NCBI GenBank assembly: GCA_963717125.1
Contig: CAVQVG010000013.1
Location: 310,001 to 374,000 of the forward strand
Direction: 5' to 3'
DNA: 64,000 nt
Origin: RYN-230 sp963717125
GTDB taxonomy: Bacteria; Actinomycetota; Actinomycetes; Streptosporangiales; Streptosporangiaceae
A model generated the notes under the pieces. It did no database searches, was not told where the DNA came from, and saw only the letters and a list, made by a program, of their open reading frames with translations. Position 1 is the stretch's first letter. The number at the start of each line of letters is the position of its first letter. Position numbers and translations under genes: made by a program. Positions 52,301-61,271 of this stretch are shown one piece after another.

Positions 52301-53340
52301 TAGTTCCTCCCTGCGGCTCGCAGCCGGGCCAGCCGGACGTTGGCGATCATGGAAAGCAGGATGGCCGCGCCGAACACGATGTTCAGTGGGTTAGCGCTGA
52401 TCCCGGCGACGTTGAGGCCGTTGATGAGGGTGGCCAGCACGATCGAGCCGAGGAACGCGCCGAGGATCGTGCCGGACCCGCCGAGCATCGCGGTGCCGCC
52501 GATGACCGCGGCCGTCACCGCGTAGAACATCGGCTGGTAGCCGCCGGCGCTCGGGTCGATGGTGTTGGTGTAGAACGCGTTCTGCAGCCCGACCAGCGCG
52601 CCCAGCACCGAGGTCATCATGAAGGCCCCGTACTTGATCCGGCCGGTCTTGATGCCCGCCTCCCGGGCGCCGAGCTGGTTGCCGCCGGTCGCGATGGTGT
52701 ACAGGCCCCACCTGGTCCGGTTCAGCACCACGTAGAAGAACACGGTGATACAGACCGCCCAGATGAACTGGGACCACGGCGCCGCGCCGATCCACCGGCC
52801 GGGGTTAATGGTGCCGGTGGGGATGGTGGCCGGGTAGGCGTGCGACGTGGTCAGGGTGAGACCCCAGAGGATGAAGCCGGTGCCCAGCGTGGTGATGAAC
52901 GAGGGCAGCCCCATGGTGACGGTGAGGAAGCCGTTGCACCAGCCGGCGATCAGGCCGAAGACCAGCGAGAGGATGATCCCCAACGCCACCGGGAAGTGGT
53001 AGAAGTCGATCAGGTAGTGCATCAGGAACGGCGCGAACATATAGACGAAGCCGACCGACAGGTCGATCTCCCCGCAGATCAGCAGGAAGACCTCGCCACA
53101 GGCGATGATGATGATCGGCGCCGCGGTCTCGGACAGCAGGTTGGACAGGTTCGTCTGGCTGACGAACGTCGAGTTGTACCTGATGCCGAAGTAGAGCAAC
53201 AGCACCAAAGCGACGACGAAGACCGTCGCCTCGCGCTGCCGGGCCAGCGCGTTCAGCCCGGCACGGAGCGGGCTCGGCGCACCACGCGCCGGCGGGGGCG
53301 GCGTCGCGGTCTGCGGTGTGCGCTCAGTGACATCGCTCAT
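52300..53340 (-). CDS. Sugar ABC transporter permease (FrcC/XylH-like)
   Basis: This 346-residue membrane protein has about eight to ten hydrophobic segments and BPD_transp_2 motifs. Examples are IIIACGEVFLLICGEIDLSV, LPSFITTLGTGFILWGLTL, VLNRTRWGLYTIATGGNQLG, AREAGIKTGRIKYGAFMMTS and AAVIGGTAMLGGSGTILGAF. It is paired with the ATPase (one-base overlap) and the binding protein upstream (53448-54602), forming a complete transporter. It belongs to the same family as the permease at 40756-41991 but is clearly distinct in sequence. The N-terminal ~35 residues are Pro/Ala-rich and cytoplasmic. Confidence 0.93.
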   Translation of the reverse strand: MSDVTERTPQTATPPPPARGAPSPLRAGLNALARQREATVFVVALVLLLYFGIRYNSTFVSQTNLSNLLSETAAPIIIIACGEVFLLICGEIDLSVGFVYMFAPFLMHYLIDFYHFPVALGIILSLVFGLIAGWCNGFLTVTMGLPSFITTLGTGFILWGLTLTTSHAYPATIPTGTINPGRWIGAAPWSQFIWAVCITVFFYVVLNRTRWGLYTIATGGNQLGAREAGIKTGRIKYGAFMMTSVLGALVGLQNAFYTNTIDPSAGGYQPMFYAVTAAVIGGTAMLGGSGTILGAFLGSIVLATLINGLNVAGISANPLNIVFGAAILLSMIANVRLARLRAAGRN

Positions 53341-53447
53341 GTCAACTCCAGATTCCCTTCGCTCACCACATCAATCGGCGGCAGGACAGACTGGCGCTTT
53401 CTATGCCAGTCTGCCCCGCCGCCGGACTTACCTGCTAGCCGGGGCCG

Positions 53448-54602
53448 TCACGTGCTCGTGGTGGCGGTCGGGTTGCTGATCGCTCCCGACGGACGCGCGA
53501 TGTACTTCTGCGACGCGGTCGAGCCCTGGAACCGGCTGCTCTTGCTGTATGGCGGGGCGTTCGACTTGGTGATGAACGTCAGTCCGGTGTCGGTGTCTGA
53601 CGGGCTAATCGTGCCGCCCGAGATGTTGTACAGGTAGGTGTACATCGTGGGCAGGAAGCCCTGCAGGTACGGGTCCTGGTAGATGGTGAAGTCGGTCTTC
53701 CCGGCCGTGATGTTGGACAGCGTGGTCGGGGTGGTGTCGAATCCACCGTTCGGGATGGTCAGGCCCTCGGTGGACAGCGCCTCACCGAGCAGTTCGGTCG
53801 AGCCCGCGTCTACTGCGAACGCGCCCTTGACCGTCTTGTGCCCGCTCAGGAACGCCTTCTCCGCGGACAGTTCCTGGCCGGTGGCCGCGCCGGTGGCCAC
53901 TTCGTGCACGGTGTAGGAGCTGCCGAGCACGGAGACCGCACCGTCGTACCGGGGCTGGATGTTGCCCGAGCCCGGGGTCGCGATGAAGATGGCGATTTCA
54001 CCGCCGCCCGGGATCAGGCTCTTGATCCGGGCCCCCAGCTGCTGGCCGGAGATGTACAGCGCCTGGCCGACGTAGGCCAGCCGGTTGGTGCCGATGTTCG
54101 GGACGCCTTTGACGACGAGCCCGTCGGCGTTGTAGCTGAGCACCGGGATGCCCGCGTTCATCGCGTTCTTCACCGGGGTGGTGAACGACGTGGCGTCGAT
54201 CCCGGCGTAGAAGATCCCGGCCGCCTTGGCCGCGATCGCCGTGTTGAAGTAGCTCACCATCTCCGAGGCCAGCGAGGTCTGCGAGCCGCCCCACTTGGGG
54301 GTGGGCAGGCCGAGCAGCGCGGCCGCGTCCTGGAAGCCGTACTGGGTGGGCACGAAGAACGGGTTCGTGGTCACGTGGTTGACGTACCAGAACTCCCAGG
54401 CCGGCGTCTTCGGGAAGTTGCCCGCCACGTTCTTCGCCGCCGCGCCACTTGGGGTGCTGGACGAGCAAGCCGCGAGCAGCCCGGCCGCCGCCGCCGAGGC
54501 ACTGACCAGCCCGGCGCTGCTGAGCAGCCGGCGACGGGAGGGCCCGTCCTTCATGTTCAGTGTCTGGATGGCCTCGTCGACCGTGGGGTCGATCCTCTTC
54601 AT
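53448..54602 (-). CDS. Sugar-binding lipoprotein of ABC transporter (family 4), Tat-type leader
   Basis: The 384-residue protein has a long N-region with RRRLLSSAGLV, a twin-arginine-like motif, then a hydrophobic stretch and lipobox (LLAACS). The mature region matches periplasmic-binding-protein-like family 4: WEFWYVNHVTTNPFFVPTQY, SEMVSYFNTAIAAKAAGIFY, GIPVLSYNADGLVV, GEIAIFIATPGSGNIQPRYD and TDFTIYQDPYLQGFLPTMYT. GGAGG lies upstream of the ATG at 54602. Gene order is binding protein, permease, ATPase on the minus strand. The divergent DeoR gene at 55026 is the probable regulator. The ligand is unknown; the set resembles fructose/ribose-type systems. Confidence 0.93.
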   Translation of the reverse strand: MKRIDPTVDEAIQTLNMKDGPSRRRLLSSAGLVSASAAAAGLLAACSSSTPSGAAAKNVAGNFPKTPAWEFWYVNHVTTNPFFVPTQYGFQDAAALLGLPTPKWGGSQTSLASEMVSYFNTAIAAKAAGIFYAGIDATSFTTPVKNAMNAGIPVLSYNADGLVVKGVPNIGTNRLAYVGQALYISGQQLGARIKSLIPGGGEIAIFIATPGSGNIQPRYDGAVSVLGSSYTVHEVATGAATGQELSAEKAFLSGHKTVKGAFAVDAGSTELLGEALSTEGLTIPNGGFDTTPTTLSNITAGKTDFTIYQDPYLQGFLPTMYTYLYNISGGTISPSDTDTGLTFITKSNAPPYSKSSRFQGSTASQKYIARPSGAISNPTATTST

Positions 54603-55025
54603 CTATTTACCTCCAGGAGAATTTCGCAGTGCTCGGCGTGACGCCACGGCGCGGCGCGCCGGGGTGAGCGAAGGTCGGACATCCGCCTGGCGGCCCTGGC
54701 CAGCGGTGGGTACGGCAGCGCACAGCGAACCCTGGGTCCGCGTTAGCTGCATCGCGACTGCCCTCGAATCCTTGTTCGTGTGCCAAGGCTGGCAACCGCG
54801 AGCGCCGGTGCTCAGCCACACTCAGGGCATACCAGAAGGGCTGCTAGGCCCCCTAGTTAGCGCTATCAATCGGGTTGATCGACGCGGCGCACCCCTTGCT
54901 GGAGCCTTAAGCTAAAACACACAGAGTCGATCGTCAACGAACAAGATATAAAGATCCGATTCCGGCGTCATCACAGGTCGGCTGCGGTCACCGCAGGTCG
55001 GCCCAGGGGGTAAGGAAGGTCCAGG
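54603..55025. promoter_or_regulatory. 423-nt divergent control region between the sugar ABC operon and the DeoR gene
   Basis: The region carries the promoters for both directions. At 54865-54879, ATCAA-TCGGG-TTGAT is a perfect dyad; TTGATCGAC (54875-54883) recurs in near-inverted form as GTCGATCGTCAA at 54926-54937. An AT-rich stretch follows at 54936-54960 (ACGAACAAGATATAAAGATC), the likeliest promoter core for the DeoR gene. These dyads are candidate DeoR operators. The rest, 54620-54840, has no recognised element. Confidence 0.5.
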
Positions 55026-55865
55026 ATGCTCGCCAGACACCGGCAGTCGCTGATCTTGGAGGATATCCGGCGGGCTGGCAGCGCCCGGGTGAGTGATCTC
55101 ACCCAGCGCCTCGGCGTGTCGGACATGACTATCCGGCGTGACCTGGAGACGCTCGCCCGGGCGGGCCTGATCGAAAAGGTGCACGGTGGCGCCGTGCTGC
55201 CCGGCGCACCGAGCAGCCACGAGCCCGGCTTCGAGGCCAAGTCGGTGCTGGAGCAGCCGCAGAAGGAAGCCATCGCCCGGGCGGCGGCGGCCCTGGTCGC
55301 GCCCGGCACGGCCATCGCGCTGTCGGCCGGCACCACCACCTTCGCCCTGGCCCAGCAACTGCTGGACATGCCCGGCCTGACAATCGTTACCAATTCGGTA
55401 CGGGTAGCCAACATCTTCGGCACCGCCCGGCCGGCCGGGCAGCTCGGCGCGACCGCCCAGGTGGTGCTCACCGGCGGGGTGCGCACCCCGTCTGACGCGC
55501 TGGTCGGGCCGATCGCCGACATCGCGATCCGGTCGCTGCACGTGGACCAGCTCTTCCTCGGCTGTCACGGCATCGACCCAGCGGCCGGGCTGACCACGCC
55601 CAACCTGGCCGAGGCGGAGACGAACCGCGCGTTCGTGCAGGCCGCCCGCCGGGTGACGGTGGTGGCCGACCACACCAAGTGGGGCATCGTCGGGCTGAGC
55701 TCGTTCGCCGCCCTGGACGAGGTGGACACCCTGATCACCGACAGCCAACTGCACCCCGAAGCAAGCGCGCTGATCGCCGACCAGGTCGGCGAGCTGATCC
55801 TGGCCGACGGCAGCCCGGACGGCCAGGCGGCGGCCGCGGCCCGGTCCGCCCCGGACGGCCGCTAG
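55026..55865 (+). CDS. DeoR/GlpR-family transcriptional regulator
   Basis: The 279-residue protein has the DeoR helix-turn-helix (MLARHRQSLILEDIRRAGSA, RVSDLTQRLGVSDMTIRRDL, ETLARAGLIEKVHGGAVLPG). The C-terminal sensor domain has the sugar-phosphate binding pattern IALSAGTTTFALAQQLLDM, LTIVTNSVRVAN, VLTGGVRTPSDALVGPIAD, LFLGCHGIDPAAGLTTPNLA, EAETNRAFVQAARRVTVVAD and HTKWGIVGLSSFAAL. Such repressors respond to phosphorylated sugars. It is divergent from the sugar ABC operon and followed by a GMC oxidoreductase, so it probably controls both. The stop codon lies inside a 20-bp tandem repeat. Confidence 0.93.
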   Translation: MLARHRQSLILEDIRRAGSARVSDLTQRLGVSDMTIRRDLETLARAGLIEKVHGGAVLPGAPSSHEPGFEAKSVLEQPQKEAIARAAAALVAPGTAIALSAGTTTFALAQQLLDMPGLTIVTNSVRVANIFGTARPAGQLGATAQVVLTGGVRTPSDALVGPIADIAIRSLHVDQLFLGCHGIDPAAGLTTPNLAEAETNRAFVQAARRVTVVADHTKWGIVGLSSFAALDEVDTLITDSQLHPEASALIADQVGELILADGSPDGQAAAAARSAPDGR

Positions 55866-55920
55866 CCAACTGGGCTGGTCGCTAGCCAACTGGGCTGGTC
55901 GCCAGCCAGCCGGGCCGGCT
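55861..55920. repeat. Three tandem 20-bp repeats overlapping the DeoR stop codon
   Basis: The unit GCTAGCCAACTGGGCTGGTC occurs twice exactly (55861-55880, 55881-55900). A third copy with five mismatches follows (55901-55920). The DeoR stop TAG is in the first unit. It lies in the spacer before the GMC oxidoreductase gene. Each unit contains AGCC and GGCT in dyad-like positions. Confidence 0.9.
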
Positions 55921-55975
55921 GCCAGGCAGCCAGCCGGCCCGGGCCGCCCGCGCAGCCGCCCCGGAGAGGAGCACG

Positions 55976-57526
55976 GTGCAGGGATACGACTACATCGTGG
56001 CCGGTGCGGGCACGGCCGGCTGCGTGCTGGCCGCCCGGCTGAGCCGGGACCCGGCGGCCCGGGTGCTGCTGCTGGAGGCGGGCAGCGCCGCGCGGACCCG
56101 GGCCATGACCGTGCCCGCCGCGTGGCCGGAGAACCTCGGCTCCCCGGCCGACTGGGCGGACCGGACGACCAGCCAGGCCGATGCCGGGCCCGTCGCCTAC
56201 CCACGGGGCCGGGCGCTGGGCGGGTCCGGCGCCATCAACGCGATGGCCCATGTCCGCGGCCACCGGGCGGTCTACGACGGTTGGGCGGCGGACGGCGCGG
56301 ACGGCTGGGATTTCGCCGGCCTGCTGCCGTACTTCCGGCGCAGCGAACGGGCCGACGGGCGGGACCCGGCGCTGCGCGGCACGGACGGCCCGTTACGGGT
56401 CAGCCCGGCGGCCGACCGGCATCCGGTCGCGCAGGCGTTCGTCGCCGCGCTGACCGAGCTGGGCTGCCCGGTCACCGAGGATCTCAGCGGCCAGCGGCAG
56501 GAGGGCGTGGCCTGGGTCGACCTGGCCATCGCCGGCGGGGAGCGGGTCAGCTCGGCCGATGCGTACCTGCGGCCGGCGCTGCACCGGCCGAACCTGGTGG
56601 TGCAGACCGATTGCCTGGTCACCGGGCTGCGGCTGCGCGGAACCCGGTGTACCGGCGTGAGCTACCTGCGGGCCGGGAGGCCGTCCGACGCGGCGGCCAG
56701 CGGCGAGGTGATCCTGTGCGCCGGGGCGATCGGCTCGGCGCAGCTGCTGCTGCGGTCCGGCATCGGCCCGGCCAGCCAGGTGCGTGCGCTGGGCATCGAC
56801 CCGGTGGCCGACCTGCCCGGGGTGGGCGCCAACCTGCAGGACCACCCGATCATCCTGCTGTCCTACGCCACCCAGGCGCCGCTGGCCGCCAGCCGGTACA
56901 ACCACGGCGAGGCGTACGCCGCCCTGCGCAGCGGGCTGGGCGGGCGCGGCGGGCTGGGCGGGCGCGGCGGGCTGGGCGGCGACTGCCCGGACCTGCACCT
57001 GTTCCCGATCCTGCTGCCGCTGGCGCCGGACGGCTGCGAGCCGCCCGAGGCCGGGTACGCCCTGGTGGCCGCCGTGACCCGGCCCGCCAGCCGGGGCTCG
57101 GTGCGGCTGGCCGACCCGGCGCCGGACGCCCGCCCGCTGATCGACCCGGGCCTGCTGGCCGATGGCCGCGACCTGGACCGGCTGGAAGCGGGCGTGCGGC
57201 TGGTCCGCCAGGCCGCGGCCAGCGCCGGGCTGGCCGCGCTGACCCGGGCCGAGGTATGGCCTGGCCCGGACGTGCGCAGCCGCGCCGGTCTGCGGCACTA
57301 CATCCGGCGCGGCGTGGGCAGCTACTACCACCCGGCCGGTACGTGCCGGATAGGCCGTGACGCCGCCGCGGTGGTGGACCCGGACCTGCGGGTACACGGA
57401 CTGGCGGGGCTGCGGGTGGCCGACGCGTCGGTGATGCCCACGATCCCGAACGCCCACCCCAACGCGACCGTGCTGGCCATCGCCGAGCGGGCCGCCGAGC
57501 TGATCCAGCCGGCAGTCGGTCCCTAG
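55976..57526 (+). CDS. GMC-family FAD-dependent oxidoreductase (choline dehydrogenase-like)
   Basis: The 516-residue flavoprotein has the FAD-binding start YDYIVAGAGTAGCVLAARLS, the GMC signature GRALGGSGAINAMAHVRGH, the second signature GAIGSAQLLLRSGIGP and the C-terminal YYHPAGTCRIG with the catalytic His region. IPNAHPNATVLAIAERAAEL is the C-terminal FAD contact. The family oxidises alcohols (choline, glucose, other sugars). Placed with a sugar transporter and DeoR regulator, an alcohol or sugar substrate is likely. A GGRGGLGGRGGLGG tract (two exact 18-bp units at ~56938-56980) interrupts a variable loop. GTG at 55976 follows GAGAGGAGC. Its 3' end is 21 nt from the convergent ispG. Confidence 0.92.
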   Translation: MQGYDYIVAGAGTAGCVLAARLSRDPAARVLLLEAGSAARTRAMTVPAAWPENLGSPADWADRTTSQADAGPVAYPRGRALGGSGAINAMAHVRGHRAVYDGWAADGADGWDFAGLLPYFRRSERADGRDPALRGTDGPLRVSPAADRHPVAQAFVAALTELGCPVTEDLSGQRQEGVAWVDLAIAGGERVSSADAYLRPALHRPNLVVQTDCLVTGLRLRGTRCTGVSYLRAGRPSDAAASGEVILCAGAIGSAQLLLRSGIGPASQVRALGIDPVADLPGVGANLQDHPIILLSYATQAPLAASRYNHGEAYAALRSGLGGRGGLGGRGGLGGDCPDLHLFPILLPLAPDGCEPPEAGYALVAAVTRPASRGSVRLADPAPDARPLIDPGLLADGRDLDRLEAGVRLVRQAAASAGLAALTRAEVWPGPDVRSRAGLRHYIRRGVGSYYHPAGTCRIGRDAAAVVDPDLRVHGLAGLRVADASVMPTIPNAHPNATVLAIAERAAELIQPAVGP

Positions 57527-57547
57527 GCCGCGGCCAGGAGGCCGTCC

Positions 57548-58711
57548 CTAGCTGACGCTCACCTCGGGGGCGGCGGGCGGCGCGTCGCCGTCCATCGCCT
57601 CGGCCAGCTTCATGGCCTCCTCGATCAGCGTCTCCACGATCTGCGACTCGGGCACGGTCTTGATGACCTCGCCCTTGACGAAGATCTGGCCCTTGCCGTT
57701 GCCGGAGGCGACGCCCAGGTCGGCCTCCCTGGCCTCGCCGGGCCCGTTGACCACGCAGCCCATCACGGCCACCCGGAGCGGCACATCGAGGCCCTCCAGG
57801 CCGGCGGTGACCTGGTCGGCCAGCGTGTACACGTCCACCTGGGCCCGGCCGCAGGACGGGCAGGACACGATCTCCAGGCCGCGGTCGCGCAGACCCAGCG
57901 ACTCCAGGATCGCGGCGCCCACCTTGACCTCCTCGACCGGCGGCGCGGACAGCGACACCCGGATGGTGTCGCCGATCCCCTCGGCGAGCAGCGCACCGAA
58001 CGCGGCCGCGGACTTGACCGTGCCCTGGAAGGCCGGGCCGGCTTCGGTGACCCCCAGATGCAGCGGGTAGTCACAGGCCTGGGCCAGCTGCCGGTAGGCG
58101 GAGATCATCACCACCGGGTCGTGGTGCTTGACCGAGATCTTCAGGTCGGTGAAGCCGTGCTCCTCGAACAGCGAACACTCCCACAGCGCGGACTCGACCA
58201 GCGCCGCCGCGGTGGCCCGGCCGTGCTTGGCCAGCAGCCGCTTGTCCAGCGAACCCGCGTTGACGCCGATCCGGATCGGCGTGCCGGCGTCCTTGGCGGC
58301 CCGGGCGATCTCGGCCACCTTGCCGTCGAACGCCTTGATGTTGCCCGGGTTGACGCGGACCGCGCCGCAGCCGGCGTCGATGGCGGCGAACACGTACTTG
58401 GGCTGGAAGTGGATGTCGGCGATGACCGGGATCTGCGACTTGCGGGCAATCTCCGGCAGCGCGTCCGCGTCGTCCTGGGACGGCACCGCCACCCGGACGA
58501 TCTGGCAGCCCGAGGCGGTGAGCTCGGCGATCTGCTGCAGGGTGGCGTTGACGTCGGCGGTCACCGTGGTGGTCATCGACTGCACCGACACCGGCGCGCC
58601 GCCGCCGACCGGGACGGCGTGCTTCCCCTTGCCCACGATGATCTGACGCGACTTGCGCCGCAGGGCGAGCGGCTCGGCGGCGGGCTGCGGCATGCCAAGA
58701 TCAACCGACAT
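57548..58711 (-). CDS. ispG: 4-hydroxy-3-methylbut-2-en-1-yl diphosphate synthase
   Basis: IspG converts methylerythritol cyclodiphosphate to HMBPP in the MEP isoprenoid pathway using a [4Fe-4S] cluster. The 387-residue protein has APVSVQSMTTTVTADVNATL, ELTASGCQIVRVAVPSQDDA, IADIHFQPKYVFAAIDAGCG, AVRVNPGNIK, GVNAGSLDKRLLAKHG and TDLKISVKHHDPVVMISAYR. The cluster cysteines are in VSCPSCGRAQVDVY and VMGCVVNGPGEAREADLG. Length is normal. Gene order (transcription leftward) is dxr, rseP, ispG. Confidence 0.97.
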   Translation of the reverse strand: MSVDLGMPQPAAEPLALRRKSRQIIVGKGKHAVPVGGGAPVSVQSMTTTVTADVNATLQQIAELTASGCQIVRVAVPSQDDADALPEIARKSQIPVIADIHFQPKYVFAAIDAGCGAVRVNPGNIKAFDGKVAEIARAAKDAGTPIRIGVNAGSLDKRLLAKHGRATAAALVESALWECSLFEEHGFTDLKISVKHHDPVVMISAYRQLAQACDYPLHLGVTEAGPAFQGTVKSAAAFGALLAEGIGDTIRVSLSAPPVEEVKVGAAILESLGLRDRGLEIVSCPSCGRAQVDVYTLADQVTAGLEGLDVPLRVAVMGCVVNGPGEAREADLGVASGNGKGQIFVKGEVIKTVPESQIVETLIEEAMKLAEAMDGDAPPAAPEVSVS

Positions 58712-58723
58712 GGTGTGTATCCC

Positions 58724-59911
58724 CTATTGAGGTATGTGTACCGGATTAACGAGGTCGGCCAGGATGAGCAGCAGGGCGAAGCCGACCAGCAGGGCGAACA
58801 CTCCCACGCTGACCGGGAGCAGCTTGCGCATGTCCACCAGGCCCGGATCTGGCCTGCGCAGCACCCGGGCGATCGCGGACCGGATGCTCTCGTAGATGAC
58901 CACGGCCAGGTGCCCGCCGTCCAGCGGGAGCAGCGGCAGCAGGTTGAACAGGCCGACGAAGATGTTCAGCGAGATGATGATGAGCAGCACCACGGTCACC
59001 TTGGCCTGCCAGCCCACCGGGGCCGCGAACGCCTCACCGGTGTACTCCCCCGCGCCCACCACGCTGGTCACGTTGCCGCCCGCGGTACTGCTCCGGTCCT
59101 TCGCGAACAGGTCCGGGATGGCCTTCGGGATGTCGCCCAGGGCCGCCACGGAGCCGGTCACGACCTGGCCGAACTCCGAGCCCGCGTACCGGACCGCGCT
59201 GACCGGGCCCACCGTCGGGTACACGATCACGGGTGAGATACCGAGGTAGGAGCCCTTGCGGCCGTGGATGGTGGCCAGTGCGGGGTGCAGCGTCAGCCGG
59301 TGCCCGTCGCGCAGCACGGTGACCGTTACCGGGGTGCCCGCGGGCTGGGCGCGGATCGCCGCGCCCAGCTGGTTCCAGTTGTGCACCGGGTGGCCCGCCA
59401 GCGCGATGATCTTGTCACCGGTGCGCAAGCCGGACTTGACCGCGGGCGATGCCGGGTCGGTCTTGGCGCAGGTGACGGCCGTGTCGCTTTTCGGCACGCA
59501 CGGCTCGATGGCCCCGATCGTGGCCGACGAGCTGTTCATCGCCTGGCCAATGCCCACGGCCAGGATGAACAGCAGCACGAAGGCCAGCAGGAAGTGCATG
59601 AACGACCCGGCGGCAAGCACGATCATCCGCTGCCAGCCGGGCTGGCGGCGGAACGACCGCGCCTCGTCCGCCGGGTCTACATCCTCCAGCGCGGTCATCC
59701 CGACGATCTTGACGAAGCCGCCGGCCGGCAGCGCCTTGATCCCGTATTCGGTCTCCCCGCGGACCGTTGACCACAGGGTCTGCCCGAAGCCCACGAAGAA
59801 CTGGGTGACCTTCATGTGGAACTTCTTCGCGGTCACGAAGTGGCCGAACTCGTGCAGCATGATCGAGAACAGCAGCGCGAACAGGAAGATGATCCAGCCG
59901 AGCAGCGTCAT
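58724..59911 (-). CDS. Site-2 protease family zinc metallopeptidase (RseP/RasP-like)
   Basis: The 395-residue membrane protein has the active-site motif LHEFGHFVTAKKF in the first helix, the FFVGFGQTLWS segment, GIKALPAGGFVKIVGM, and a PDZ domain (IIALAGHPVHNWNQLGAAIR). The second catalytic motif, NLLPLLPLDGGHL, supplies the third zinc ligand. It cleaves transmembrane substrates such as anti-sigma factors after a first cut. The ATG overlaps the dxr stop by 4 nt (ATGA). Its 3' end is 12 nt from ispG. The longer frame to 60658 overlaps dxr and is a shadow. Confidence 0.95.
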   Translation of the reverse strand: MTLLGWIIFLFALLFSIMLHEFGHFVTAKKFHMKVTQFFVGFGQTLWSTVRGETEYGIKALPAGGFVKIVGMTALEDVDPADEARSFRRQPGWQRMIVLAAGSFMHFLLAFVLLFILAVGIGQAMNSSSATIGAIEPCVPKSDTAVTCAKTDPASPAVKSGLRTGDKIIALAGHPVHNWNQLGAAIRAQPAGTPVTVTVLRDGHRLTLHPALATIHGRKGSYLGISPVIVYPTVGPVSAVRYAGSEFGQVVTGSVAALGDIPKAIPDLFAKDRSSTAGGNVTSVVGAGEYTGEAFAAPVGWQAKVTVVLLIIISLNIFVGLFNLLPLLPLDGGHLAVVIYESIRSAIARVLRRPDPGLVDMRKLLPVSVGVFALLVGFALLLILADLVNPVHIPQ

Positions 59912-61179
59912 CCGGCCGACTCTCCCTCCCCGCGTGCCCCGTTTCGTGCGGCACGCACGCTGTCCGATCCCGCGCCAGTCAGTTCTTGCGCGCGGACCCG
60001 GGCCCAGCGGTCCGCCGCGAGCACGTCGTCCAGGGTTACCGCGTCCCGGGCCGTGCTCTGATGCTCCGAGACTACCTGGGCCACCGTATCCACAATTCGC
60101 AGGAAGCCGATCCGGCCGGCCCGGAATGCCGCGACGCAGACCTCGTTGGCCGCGTTGTACACGGCGGGCGCGGTGCCACCGGTGCGGCCCGCCTCGCGGG
60201 CTAGCGCGACGGCCGGGAACGCCTCCTCGTCCAGCGGCTGGAACGTCCAGCTGTGCGTGCGAGTCCAGTCGATGGCCGGTCCTGCCCCGGGCACCCGGTC
60301 CGGCCAGGCCAGGCCCAGCGCGATCGGGATCCGCATGTCCGGCGGGCTGGCCTGGGCGATGGTCGCGCCGTCGGTGAACTCGACCATCGAGTGGATCACC
60401 GATTGCCGGTGCACCACCACCTCGATCCGGTCGAAGCCGATGCCGAACAGCAGGTGCGCCTCGATCAGTTCCAGGCCCTTGTTCACCAGCGTGGCCGAGT
60501 TGATCGTGACCACCGGGCCCATGTCCCAGTTCGGGTGGGCCAGCGCCTGGTCCGGGGTGACGTCGGCCAGGTCGGCCCGGCTGCGGCCGAAGAAGGGGCC
60601 GCCGCTGGCCGTCAGCACCAGCCGGGCCACCTCGCCCGCACTGCCGCCGCGCAGGCACTGGGCGATGGCCGAATGCTCGGAGTCGACGGGCACGATCTGC
60701 CCCGGCGCGGCCCGGCTGGCCACCAGCGGGCCGCCGGTGATCAGGGACTCCTTGTTGGCCAGGGCCAGCACCCGGCCCGCGTCCAGGGCGGCCAGCGTGG
60801 CGGTCAGGCCGACCGAGCCGGTCACCCCGTTCAGCACTACGTCGCAGGGCCAGGCGGCGGCCTCGGCGACCGCGGCCGGGCCGGCCAGCAGCTTGGGCAG
60901 CGGCCGGGTGACGGCCGCCGTGGTGGCCGCGGCGCGCAGCGCGTCGCGGACCGCGTCCACGGCGCCCTCGCTGGCCACCGCGACCACCTCGGCGCCGAAC
61001 TCGATGGCCTGATCGGCCAGCAGGCCCGGGTTCCCGCCGCCGGCGGCCAGCCCGACCAGCCGGAACGTGCCCGGGTTGCGCCGGATGATGTCCGCCGCCT
61101 GGGTGCCGATCGACCCGGTCGAGCCGAGGACGACGATGTCCCGCCGGCGGTGGCCAGGTCCGGGCTGCGCTGCGTCCAT
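59908..61179 (-). CDS. dxr: 1-deoxy-D-xylulose 5-phosphate reductoisomerase
   Basis: DXR makes 2-C-methyl-D-erythritol 4-phosphate, the first committed step of the MEP pathway, using NADPH and a divalent metal. The 423-residue protein has the dinucleotide motif VVLGSTGSIGTQAADIIR, VVLNGVTGSVGLTATLAALD, LALANKESLITGG, IVPVDSEHSAIAQCL, LTASGGPFFGRSRADLADVT, HPNWDMGPVVTINSATLVNK and FGIGFDRIEVVVHRQSVIHS. It is the first gene of dxr-rseP-ispG. The C-terminus has a short Gly/Glu-rich tail. Confidence 0.97.
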   Translation of the reverse strand: MDAAQPGPGHRRRDIVVLGSTGSIGTQAADIIRRNPGTFRLVGLAAGGGNPGLLADQAIEFGAEVVAVASEGAVDAVRDALRAAATTAAVTRPLPKLLAGPAAVAEAAAWPCDVVLNGVTGSVGLTATLAALDAGRVLALANKESLITGGPLVASRAAPGQIVPVDSEHSAIAQCLRGGSAGEVARLVLTASGGPFFGRSRADLADVTPDQALAHPNWDMGPVVTINSATLVNKGLELIEAHLLFGIGFDRIEVVVHRQSVIHSMVEFTDGATIAQASPPDMRIPIALGLAWPDRVPGAGPAIDWTRTHSWTFQPLDEEAFPAVALAREAGRTGGTAPAVYNAANEVCVAAFRAGRIGFLRIVDTVAQVVSEHQSTARDAVTLDDVLAADRWARVRAQELTGAGSDSVRAARNGARGEGESAG

Positions 61180-61271
61180 GCCGCCATTGTGGTCTATCCG
61201 GCCCGCGAAGCTCGCGACTGACCCGACACTGACGTCAGCGTCGCGCGGCCCGACACCCGCGTCAGGTCAGG

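Noticed and set aside
58724..60658. 644-codon frame suggesting a Dxr-protease fusion
   Set aside because: The upstream part is an out-of-frame reading of dxr; the protease has its own ATG at 59911 overlapping the dxr stop.
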